The translations under genes were made by a program, and so were the position numbers. From contig JALOAS010000143.1 in NCBI GenBank assembly GCA_023228705.1, positions 1 through 5,164 of the forward strand: a stretch of DNA of 5,164 bases, read 5' to 3'. The DNA comes from Ottowia sp. (GTDB taxonomy: Bacteria; Pseudomonadota; Gammaproteobacteria; Burkholderiales; Burkholderiaceae_C). Below are positions 1-5,035 of the stretch, one piece after another; the stretch's first letter is position 1; each line of letters opens with the position of its first letter. The notes beneath the pieces were generated by a model. It did no database searches. It was not told where the DNA came from and saw only the letters and a list, made by a program, of their open reading frames with translations.

Positions 1-148
1 TCTTGAGCTGGTTGGTCCCCACGTTGCCCATGGGGCCGCTCAGGCCCTCGATCATGGCGAGCTTGACGGTCTCGCCCTGCTGCGCCAGCGCAACGCCGCT
101 GCCCATCATCACGGCCATCGCTGCTGCGACCAGTGTCTTGAACTTCAT
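1..148 (-). CDS. ABC transporter periplasmic substrate-binding protein, LivK-like (5' part only)
   Basis: Only the first 49 codons lie in the window; the gene continues past the left edge. The N-terminus (MKFKTLVAAAMAVMMGSGVA and on) is a classic Sec signal peptide: two lysines, a hydrophobic Ala/Val/Met core, and an ALA|QQ signal peptidase I site after about residue 22. There is no lipobox cysteine, so the product should be a soluble periplasmic protein. The mature start, with KLAMIEGLSGPMGNVG, matches the first beta strand and ligand loop of type-I periplasmic binding proteins of the branched-chain amino acid (LivK/HAAT) family. The start codon at 148 has an AGAGGA ribosome site at 158-163. 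The ligand cannot be read from this fragment; in Burkholderiales such proteins bind amino acids, aromatic acids, urea or other small acids. The CoA ligase upstream on the same strand makes a carboxylic acid a reasonable guess, but this is inference. Confidence 0.8.
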   Translation of the reverse strand, partial: MKFKTLVAAAMAVMMGSGVALAQQGETVKLAMIEGLSGPMGNVGTNQLK

Positions 149-157
149 TGCACGGTT

Positions 158-210
158 TCCTCTTGAAAAAATCAATGTCAAAGCATATTCACTTGGCAGG
201 GTATGCACAA
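158..210 (-). promoter_or_regulatory. Ribosome site and possible sigma70 promoter of the binding-protein gene
   Basis: On the minus strand, AGAGGA (163 to 158) lies 9 nt before the ATG and is a good Shine-Dalgarno sequence. Further upstream, TTGTGC (210-205) and TATGCT (187-182) are separated by 17 bp and match the sigma70 -35 and -10 consensus at 3/6 and 4/6 positions. The ribosome site is solid. The promoter is only a weak match, but the locally AT-rich stretch 165-210 in an otherwise GC-rich window supports transcription starting here. The rest of the 166-bp gap to the ligase stop (149-314) holds only a weak hairpin at 249-266 (TCCGGC/GCCGGA) without a T-run. Confidence 0.35.
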
Positions 211-314
211 TAGGGGCAAACCCGAACAACTGTCGCCCAGACGTCAGCTCCGGCTGGCAGGCCGGACTGCAGGACCCGCATTCACGGGCAACGCCGCGAC
301 ATGGCCGATGGATG

Positions 315-1964
315 CTACAGGTCCTGCAGATCAGGCAGACTGTAGTCCTTGAGTTGTTCCCGCAGCTTGCGCTTTTGCATCTTGCCGGTGGCTCCCAGCG
401 GAATTTCCTCGACAAAGACCACGTCGTCCGGGATCTGCCACTTGGCAAGCTTGTCCGAATACAGGGCCAGGATCTGCTCCCGGGTCACGTCGGCATCGGG
501 TTTCCTGACCACGGCAACGACGGGCCGCTCGCCCCACTTCGGATGCGGCATGCCTATGCACGCGGCCATCGCCACGCCACGATGCGACATGGCGACGTTT
601 TCTATGTCAATGGAGCTGATCCATTCGCCGCCAGACTTGATGACATCCTTGCTGCGGTCGGTGATGTGCATGAAACCGTCCGGGTCTATGGTGGCCACGT
701 CGCCGGTGGGGAACCAGCTCAGGCCGTCCTGGTCGGTCTTGAGCGGATTCTGGTCGCTCTTGAAATAGGCAGACGCAATCCAGGGGCCACGCACCCACAG
801 GTCGCCAAACGCCTTGCCGTCCCAGGGCTGCTCGTTGCCGTCGTCGTCGACGATTTTCATGTCGATGCCAAAGATGGCGCGGCCCTGCGTGTTCAGGATC
901 CTGCGTTTTTCTTCCTCGGGCAGGTCCAGCTGCCTGTTCTTCAGCCGCGCCACCGAACCCAGCGGGCTGGTTTCGGTCATGCCCCAGGCGTGGATGGCGG
1001 CCACGCCAAATTCGTCCTCGAATGTCCTCTGCATGGCCGCTGGCAGCGCCGAGCCACCGACGATGGTGCGCTGCAGCGTGGAGAACTTGAGGTTGTTATC
1101 CTGCAGATGCGTCAGCAGCATTTGCCAGATGGTGGGCACGCCGGCGGCAAAGGTGACTTTCTCGGCCTCCATGAGCTCGTACAGCGACTTGCCGTCCATG
1201 GCCGGGCCGGGAAACACCACCTTGCAACCAACCAGCGCCGCCACGTACGGCAGGCCCCAGGCGTTGACGTGGAACATGGGCACCACCGGCAGCATGGCAT
1301 CGGCCGCACCCAGGCCGATGGCATCGGGCAGGGCGCCGGCGTATGCATGCAGGATGGTCGAGCGGTGGCTGTACAGGGCGCCCTTGGGATCACCCGTGGT
1401 GCCACTGGTGTAGCACAGCCCGGCGGCTGCGTGTTCGTCCAGCTGCGGCCAGTTGTAGGTGTCGGTTTCGCCACCTATCCAGGCCTCGTAGCTGATCAGG
1501 CCGGGGACGCCCGAGTCGGGCGGCAACGCATCGGCATCGCACAGCAGCACCCAGTGCCGGACCGTCGGGCAGTTGGCATGCACGGCCTGCACGATGGGCA
1601 GGAAAGTGGCGTCAAAGCAGACCACCCTGTCTTCGGCATGGTTGATGACCCAGGTGATCTGCCTGGGGTGCATGCGCGGGTTGATGGTGTGCATGACGCG
1701 ACCCGAGCCGGACACGCCAAAGTACAGCTCCATGTGCCGGTAGCCGTTCCAGGCGATGGACGCCACCCGGTCACCCTCGGCGAGCCCGGCGCGATCGAGC
1801 GCGTTCGCCAGCTTGCGTGCGCGCCGTGCCATGTCGGCATAGCCGTAGCGATGAATATCGCCTTCGACCCGGCGCGAGACGATTTCCGTGTCGCTGTGGT
1901 GCCGTTCGGCGTGCTTGAGCAGCATGGAAATCAAGAGCTGCTGTTCCTGCATCAATCCCTGCAT
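315..1964 (-). CDS. AMP-forming acyl-CoA ligase (fatty-acid / 3-methylthiopropionate CoA ligase type)
   Basis: This 549-residue enzyme of the ANL adenylating superfamily converts a carboxylic acid, ATP and CoA to acyl-CoA, AMP and PPi in the cytoplasm. Visible motifs, in order: the phosphate-binding loop YTSGTTGDPKG (185-195), MFHVNAWG (about 230-237), the adenine/acyl motif HAWGMTE (325-331), the ribose-binding aspartate in WFPTGDV (417-423), the hinge DRSKDVIKSGGEWIS (436-450), and the C-terminal catalytic lysine K528 in PLGATGKMQKRK. All core residues are present and the length is normal for the 540-550-residue group often annotated as long-chain-fatty-acid or 3-(methylthio)propionyl-CoA ligase. 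The ATG at 1964 is preferred: GAGGGG (1970-1975) sits 5 nt upstream and family members begin MQGLMQ. The adjacent ATG at 1967 is only 2 nt from that site. The frame stays open back to 2084, but that 40-residue extension is not protein-like. It may be transcribed ahead of the binding-protein gene, although the 166-bp gap leaves this open. Substrate specificity cannot be set from sequence. Confidence 0.93.
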   Translation of the reverse strand: MQGLMQEQQLLISMLLKHAERHHSDTEIVSRRVEGDIHRYGYADMARRARKLANALDRAGLAEGDRVASIAWNGYRHMELYFGVSGSGRVMHTINPRMHPRQITWVINHAEDRVVCFDATFLPIVQAVHANCPTVRHWVLLCDADALPPDSGVPGLISYEAWIGGETDTYNWPQLDEHAAAGLCYTSGTTGDPKGALYSHRSTILHAYAGALPDAIGLGAADAMLPVVPMFHVNAWGLPYVAALVGCKVVFPGPAMDGKSLYELMEAEKVTFAAGVPTIWQMLLTHLQDNNLKFSTLQRTIVGGSALPAAMQRTFEDEFGVAAIHAWGMTETSPLGSVARLKNRQLDLPEEEKRRILNTQGRAIFGIDMKIVDDDGNEQPWDGKAFGDLWVRGPWIASAYFKSDQNPLKTDQDGLSWFPTGDVATIDPDGFMHITDRSKDVIKSGGEWISSIDIENVAMSHRGVAMAACIGMPHPKWGERPVVAVVRKPDADVTREQILALYSDKLAKWQIPDDVVFVEEIPLGATGKMQKRKLREQLKDYSLPDLQDL

Positions 1965-2113
1965 CATGTCCCCTCGTGTGTTTGGTTGCCAATGACAAAT
2001 CTGCGCTGATCTTACCGCGCATGCCCATCCCGTCCAGCCGCCATGCAAGGCACCGGCTTTCTGCCCTGCAGCGAGCGGCTGCACGATGGGGCCGCTTGTC
2101 CCACAATGGGGTC
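1965..2113. promoter_or_regulatory. Divergent intergenic region between the CoA ligase and selO, with a dyad
   Basis: This 149-bp spacer must hold signals for both divergent genes. Toward the ligase, a GAGGGG ribosome site lies at 1970-1975 and a weak -10-like TAAGAT at 2014-2009 (minus), without a convincing -35. Toward selO, TTGCCA (1986-1991) is a 5/6 match to a -35, but the hexamer 16 bp further on (GATCTT) is poor. A dyad TGCAGC-N5-GCTGCA (2067-2083) lies about 30 bp before the selO start and has the shape of a dimeric regulator site or a small 5'-UTR hairpin. Nothing in the sequence identifies a regulator. Confidence 0.3.
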
Positions 2114-3574
2114 ATGGCAACCGCATGCGTCACAACGGCACCGCCCCGGCTGGCCGAACCCGCGATTCGCCAGTTGGGCCCCTCCTTCTTTCGCGCTGTT
2201 GGCCCCGAGCCGCTACCCGAACCCCACTGGGTGGCGATCAACGACCTGCTGGCGCGCGAGCTGGACCTGGACAAGGAGTGGCTGGCCTCGGACGAGGCGC
2301 TGGAACTCTTCAGCGGCAACGCCGATGGCGGTGACATCCAGCCGCTGGCAACGGTGTACAGCGGCCACCAGTTCGGCGTCTGGGCCGGCCAGCTGGGCGA
2401 CGGCCGCGCCCTGCTGATCGGGCAGACGCCGGACGGCCAGCAGATCCAGCTCAAGGGCAGCGGGCGCACGCCCTATTCACGCGGCGCCGACGGCCGCGCC
2501 GTGCTGCGCTCGAGCATCCGCGAATACCTGTGCAGCGCGGCCATGCACGGGCTGGGCATTCCCACAACGCGCGCGCTGTGCATCGCGGGATCCCCCGCGC
2601 CCGTCTACCGGGAAAGAACGGAAACCGCGGCCGTTACCACCCGCACCGCGCCCAGCTTCATCCGCTTTGGCCATTTCGAGCACTTCAGCTACGCCGGAGA
2701 GCACCGGGAGCTGAAGACGCTGGCGGACTTTGTCCTGGACCGCTTCTACCCCGACTGCCGCGCCAGCGAGCAGCCGTACCTGGCCCTGCTCCAGCGCGTG
2801 GTGCGCAAAACGGCCGATCTCATCGCCAGCTGGCAGGCGGCGGGCTTCATGCACGGCGTCATGAACACCGACAACATGAGCATCCTGGGCCTGACGCTGG
2901 ACTACGGCCCGTTCCAGTTCATGGACGCCTTCGACCCGGCGCATATCTGCAATCACTCGGACGGGCTGGGCCGCTACGCTTACCAGAACCAGCCGGGGAT
3001 CGCGTACTGGAACCTGCGTGCGCTCGGCCATGCGCTGCTGCCGCTGGTCCCGGATGCAGAAAGCATGAAACGCACGGTCCAGACCTACGAAGCCGCGTTT
3101 GCGCACGCCGTGGGCCAGCGCATGGCAGCCAAGCTGGGCCTGGCTCACGCCAGTGAATCCGGCATCCAGCTGGTGACCGACCTGCTGGCGCTGATGGCGC
3201 GCGAGCGCACCGACTACACCATCTTCTGGCACGCGCTGACGCAGCACATGGCCGGCAGCAGTGCAGCGCCGCTGCATGACCTGTTTGTCGACCGCGCGGC
3301 ACTGGACGCCTGGCTGATCCGTTTTGAGACGCTGGCACAGCAGGCGGGCCAGGCGCACAGCATCGCGCGCATGCAGCGGGCCAACCCGGCCATCGTGCTG
3401 CGCAACCACATGGCGCAAGAGGCCATAGAGCGCGCCGAGGCCGGCGACTTCAGCCTTGTCGAGGAGCTGCTGCTGGCGTTGCAGCAGCCCGATCGCGCGC
3501 CCGCCGGCCATCCGGAGTGGATGCGGTTTCCTCCCGACTGGGCCGCTGCCATCCAGGTCAGTTGCTCGTCATGA
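2114..3574 (+). CDS. selO: SelO/YdiU family protein adenylyltransferase (pseudokinase AMPylator)
   Basis: The 486-residue product fits bacterial SelO (about 480 residues). Family knowledge: SelO has a kinase-like fold that binds ATP inverted and transfers AMP to Ser/Thr/Tyr hydroxyls, with glutaredoxin among known targets, linking it to redox control. Visible here: K114 in IQLKGSGRTPYSRGADGR (111-128), E137 in SSIREYL, the FIRFGHFEHF stretch (182-191), the catalytic segment HGVMNTDN (247-254, with D253 and N254), the DFG-equivalent D263-Y-G, and the CNHSD..GRYAY.NQP signature from C279. The C-terminus is VSCSS, with C484 third from the end. In the E. coli enzyme the corresponding cysteines form a regulatory disulfide, and in vertebrate SELENOO the terminal one is selenocysteine. 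Here it is an ordinary TGC codon. The ATG at 2114 gives the family length; the ribosome site is poor (GGGG at 2108-2111, only 2 nt away). Open frame back to 1976 is not conserved-looking. No key residue is missing. Confidence 0.96.
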   Translation: MATACVTTAPPRLAEPAIRQLGPSFFRAVGPEPLPEPHWVAINDLLARELDLDKEWLASDEALELFSGNADGGDIQPLATVYSGHQFGVWAGQLGDGRALLIGQTPDGQQIQLKGSGRTPYSRGADGRAVLRSSIREYLCSAAMHGLGIPTTRALCIAGSPAPVYRERTETAAVTTRTAPSFIRFGHFEHFSYAGEHRELKTLADFVLDRFYPDCRASEQPYLALLQRVVRKTADLIASWQAAGFMHGVMNTDNMSILGLTLDYGPFQFMDAFDPAHICNHSDGLGRYAYQNQPGIAYWNLRALGHALLPLVPDAESMKRTVQTYEAAFAHAVGQRMAAKLGLAHASESGIQLVTDLLALMARERTDYTIFWHALTQHMAGSSAAPLHDLFVDRAALDAWLIRFETLAQQAGQAHSIARMQRANPAIVLRNHMAQEAIERAEAGDFSLVEELLLALQQPDRAPAGHPEWMRFPPDWAAAIQVSCSS

Positions 3575-3629
3575 GCCCACGCCATCTCGGCTCCTAGCAT
3601 CGTCAGCTCAGCGGATGACAGATGACCTC

Positions 3630-3643
3630 GGCCCTTGCGGGCC
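3630..3643. repeat. Short hairpin GGCCC-TTGC-GGGCC
   Basis: A perfect 5-bp stem with a 4-nt loop lies 55 bp after the selO stop, abutting the left inverted repeat of the candidate element. No T-run follows on either strand, so by itself it is a poor terminator. It shares its tight-stem, small-loop style with other hairpins in the non-coding parts of this window. Confidence 0.5.
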
Positions 3644-3651
3644 ATTGATGA

Positions 3652-3681
3652 CAGCCGCCTGCGGCGGCTGATGAAGGTTTT
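3652..3681 (+). terminator. Possible terminator of selO
   Basis: CAGCCGCC (3652-3659), loop TGC and GGCGGCTG (3663-3670) form a perfect 8-bp GC-rich stem 78 bp past the selO stop. A short TTTT (3678-3681) follows after a 7-nt gap. The stem is strong, but the T-run is short and not adjacent, so this is a sub-canonical intrinsic terminator at best. It may instead be only a repeat-element palindrome. Confidence 0.4.
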
Positions 3682-3758
3682 GCGTCAAGCGTTCAGCGTC
3701 CAGCGTGAACGCCCAACGCCCAACGCCCAACGCCCAACGCTCAACGCTCAACGCTCAA
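3682..3758. repeat. Heptanucleotide tandem array, 11 units
   Basis: Read in a constant 7-nt register, 3682-3758 divides into exactly 11 units. Four are diverged GCGTxxA-type units (GCGTCAA, GCGTTCA, GCGTCCA, GCGTGAA), followed by CGCCCAA four times (3710-3737) and CGCTCAA three times (3738-3758). The last seven units are perfect or differ by a single C/T change that is shared by the final three, as expected if one variant was copied by slippage. The array sits inside the 3615-3842 inverted repeats and outside any gene. Its function is unknown. Confidence 0.85.
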
Positions 3759-3794
3759 CCTCCCCGTCATGGCGGCACAGCCGCAGTCATTGCA

Positions 3795-3807
3795 GCCGCG
3801 TAGCGGC
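3795..3807. repeat. Short hairpin GCCGC-GTA-GCGGC
   Basis: A perfect 5-bp stem with a 3-nt loop lies between the heptamer array and the right inverted repeat of the candidate element. It would lie downstream of the rhodanese gene on the minus strand, but no T-run follows it there. The related word CAGCCGC also occurs at 3780-3786 as a direct repeat of the left arm. Confidence 0.45.
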
Positions 3808-3908
3808 AAGATCATCGAGGCGCCAGCGAGGTCATCCGTCATGCGTGTGGTGTTGCTGAGTATCGTTTCTAATCAGCTCTCGGCTTGGGCGCAGGCCCGG
3901 CGTTCCGG

Positions 3909-4325
3909 TCAGCCGTGCTTGTTCCACAGCTTGGGCTTTTCCACCGCTTCGCCGGCGTCGCGCCAGGCCGTGAAACCGCCGCCCAGATGCGCCACGGGCT
4001 TCAATCCCATGTCCTGCGCCGCCTTGGCAGCCAGCGCCGAGCGCCAGCCGCTGGCGCAATGGAAGATGAACTTCTTGTCTTCCTGGAAAATCGGCCGCGC
4101 ATACGGGCTCTCCGGATCGATCCAGAACTCGAGCATGCCGCGCGGGCATGAAAACGAGCCGGGGATGCGGCCCTCGCGCTCGAGCTCGCGCGGGTCGCGC
4201 AGGTCCACGATCACCGCGCCTCCCGATTCCATCGCGGCCCGAGTCTGCTCGACGGTCAGCGTTTCAACCTCGCTGTTGGCTTCCGCCAGCAGCGCCTTGT
4301 AGCCATGCGTGATGTGTTGTGCCAT
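3909..4325 (-). CDS. Single-domain rhodanese-like sulfurtransferase
   Basis: The 138-residue product is a one-domain rhodanese without signal peptide or membrane segment, so cytoplasmic. Such proteins carry sulfane sulfur as a cysteine persulfide between a donor (thiosulfate, polysulfide or a protein persulfide) and an acceptor thiol. Visible signatures: AVIVDLRDPRELEREGRIPGS (37-57) as the CH2A-like strand and helix, the active-site loop CASGWRS with nucleophile C90 and the closing arginine R95 (six-residue C-x4-R loop, typical of sulfur transferases rather than Cdc25-like phosphatases), and the C-terminal HLGGGFTAWRDAGE (113-126). About 25 N-terminal residues precede the core (ITHGYKALLAEANSEVETLT), a common extension. 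The ATG at 4325 has no obvious Shine-Dalgarno sequence, but no better start is visible. It diverges from msrB and converges on selO, both redox genes, which suggests thiol/sulfur homeostasis. The physiological donor is unknown. Confidence 0.9.
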   Translation of the reverse strand: MAQHITHGYKALLAEANSEVETLTVEQTRAAMESGGAVIVDLRDPRELEREGRIPGSFSCPRGMLEFWIDPESPYARPIFQEDKKFIFHCASGWRSALAAKAAQDMGLKPVAHLGGGFTAWRDAGEAVEKPKLWNKHG

Positions 4326-4504
4326 GGCGCCAGTTTACCGCCCTGCGCAGGCGGGCAGCGGGGCGGCGCGGGATGAAACCATTTTCCCGTCCACGGCTCT
4401 GACCAAGACGTACGTCGCTGCCATGCTGCAGCACGCAACGGGCCCTTGGCGTCGCGGGCGGCCAACCCATGATCAACCAGCCCATCGTCGACAATAGGCA
4501 GACC
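4326..4504. promoter_or_regulatory. Divergent intergenic region between rhodanese and msrB
   Basis: This 179-bp spacer must contain both promoters, but no convincing sigma70 pair is visible. GACAAT at 4490-4495 is a 4/6 -10 match without a -35 at proper distance, and it would place the transcript start almost at the msrB ATG. A weak AGG ribosome site for msrB lies at 4496-4498. A bulged stem around the self-complementary CTGCGCAG (4343-4350) lies near the rhodanese start. Nothing else recognisable is present. Confidence 0.25.
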
Positions 4505-4915
4505 ATGACTTACGAAATACAGAAAACCGGATCCGAATGGCGGGCCCTGCTGGCGGACAAGGACGCGGAGCCCGGCGCGTACGAAGTCACCCGGCAGGCC
4601 GCCACCGAGCGTCCATTCACCGGAAAATATGAGCAGCACTGGGCAGACGGCAGCTACCACTGCATGTGCTGCGGCGCCAAGCTGTTTGAATCGGAGACCA
4701 AGTTTGACGCCGGCTGCGGCTGGCCCAGCTTTTCACGGGCCGCCGTGCCCGGCGCCATCACCGAGCAGCGCGACACCAGCCACGGCATGGTCCGGGTGGA
4801 GACGCTGTGCTCCAACTGTGGCGCCCACCTGGGCCACGTATTTGAAGATGGTCCGGCGCCGTCCGGGCTGCGTTACTGCATGAACTCGGCCGCACTTGAT
4901 TTTGAATCCCGGTAG
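4505..4915 (+). CDS. msrB: Peptide-methionine (R)-S-oxide reductase MsrB, zinc-binding form
   Basis: MsrB reduces the R-epimer of methionine sulfoxide in proteins, using thioredoxin, and repairs oxidised proteins in the cytoplasm. The 136-residue product matches the stand-alone family length. Two CxxC pairs (C53/C56 in YHCMCCGAKLF and C102/C105 in LCSNCGAHLGH) are the structural zinc ligands. GCGWPSF (70-76) carries C71 at the resolving position known in some MsrBs. HLGHVFEDGP (108-117) is the substrate-pocket motif, and RYCMNSAAL (123-131) carries the catalytic C125. In mammalian MSRB1 this last residue is selenocysteine. The ATG at 4505 is chosen because family members begin close to MTYEIQKT; an in-frame ATG at 4469 would add 12 residues not typical of the family. 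AGG at 4496-4498 is a modest ribosome site. All catalytic and zinc residues are present. Confidence 0.96.
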   Translation: MTYEIQKTGSEWRALLADKDAEPGAYEVTRQAATERPFTGKYEQHWADGSYHCMCCGAKLFESETKFDAGCGWPSFSRAAVPGAITEQRDTSHGMVRVETLCSNCGAHLGHVFEDGPAPSGLRYCMNSAALDFESR

Positions 4916-4941
4916 TACCGGCGCGCGCTCCGCGCGTGGTA
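4916..4941. repeat. GC-rich hairpin immediately after msrB
   Basis: TACC (4916-4919) pairs with GGTA (4938-4941), and CGCGCG (4922-4927) pairs with CGCGCG (4931-4936) across a CTC loop, with one G-T wobble and a bulged G between. The structure begins directly after the TAG stop, and a second small palindrome CCGGTA-G-TACCGG (4909-4921) overlaps the stop codon. No T-run follows, so it is not a canonical intrinsic terminator, but the stem may stabilise the msrB mRNA 3' end or pause polymerase. Confidence 0.45.
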
Positions 4942-4999
4942 GAGCCGTAGAATGAGCCGCTTCATGCGCGCAAGCGCCCAACGCCAGAGTGCTGCATCC

Positions 5000-5028
5000 T
5001 AGAATCCGTAGTTGGGTGCGCCTGAGGG
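5000..5028 (+). promoter_or_regulatory. Possible -10 box and ribosome site for a downstream gene
   Basis: TAGAAT at 5000-5005 matches the sigma70 -10 consensus at 5/6 positions, though no good -35 lies 16-18 bp upstream. GAGGG at 5024-5028 sits 7 nt before an ATG at 5036, an ideal ribosome-site spacing. A second TAGAAT occurs at 4948-4953. Together they support translation starting at 5036, but chance occurrence cannot be excluded. Confidence 0.3.
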
Positions 5029-5035
5029 TGCAGCG

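Larger units (their letters stand above)
3615..3842. repeat. MITE-like element bounded by 16-bp near-perfect inverted repeats
   Basis: ATGACAGATGACCTCG at 3615-3630 is matched by CGAGGTCATCCGTCAT at 3827-3842, which is its reverse complement at 15 of 16 positions (the inner 10 bp GATGACCTCG are exact). The 228-bp unit between and including them contains no gene. It holds, in order, a GGCCC-TTGC-GGGCC hairpin, a CAGCCGCC-TGC-GGCGGCTG hairpin, a heptamer tandem array and a GCCGC-GTA-GCGGC hairpin. GATGACAG also recurs directly at 3614-3621 and 3647-3654. This design resembles miniature inverted-repeat or mosaic palindromic intergenic elements. I see no clear target-site duplication and no transposase, so mobility is not shown. 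A locally evolved repeat cluster is the alternative. Confidence 0.5.
3575..3908. other. Gene-free repeat island between convergent selO and rhodanese genes
   Basis: No reading frame in these 334 bp looks like a protein; the 74-codon frame at 3635-3859 simply translates the heptamer array and hairpins. The stretch holds a candidate inverted-repeat-bounded element (3615-3842), hairpins at 3630-3643, 3652-3670 and 3795-3807, and a heptamer array (3682-3758), all listed separately. To its right, a looser dyad GCTGA/TCAGC (3855-3859 / 3873-3877) lies in a short AT-richer stretch before the rhodanese stop codon. Since both flanking genes point into the island, its hairpins are well placed to end transcription from both sides, which is an inference from position. 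Confidence 0.7.

Noticed and set aside
3..2009. 668-codon open frame on the plus strand
   Set aside because: It lies antisense to the CoA ligase, which has every catalytic motif. The plus-strand translation is rich in His/Gly/Arg/Val with no recognisable domain, as expected for a GC-rich antisense shadow.
1976..2113. N-terminal extension of SelO to the ATG at 1976
   Set aside because: It would add 46 residues not seen in the family and would overlap the promoter region of the divergent ligase. Starting at 2114 gives the normal SelO length.
2477..3511. 344-codon open frame on the minus strand
   Set aside because: Antisense to selO, whose family motifs run the full length. The composition is a typical shadow, with no domain or good start signal.
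3563..3574. Selenocysteine readthrough at the selO TGA stop
   Set aside because: The Sec-equivalent position is already a TGC cysteine codon (3563-3565). The TGA at 3572-3574 follows the conserved CSS ending and is a true stop.
3682..3758. CRISPR array
   Set aside because: The repeats are 7 bp and directly contiguous with no spacers, and no cas genes are present.
3635..3859. 74-codon plus frame in the repeat island
   Set aside because: Its protein is a translation of the heptamer array and hairpins (a repeating Pro/Asn/Ala/Gln/Arg pattern), with no ribosome site and no domain.
4976..5017. Integron attC-like pair GCCCAAC (4976-4982) and GTTGGGT (5011-5017)
   Set aside because: The two core-like heptamers fit the RYYYAAC/GTTRRRY pattern, but the total length of 42 bp is below known attC sites and the inner L'' and L' boxes are not complementary. 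GCCCAAC also occurs repeatedly in the heptamer array.
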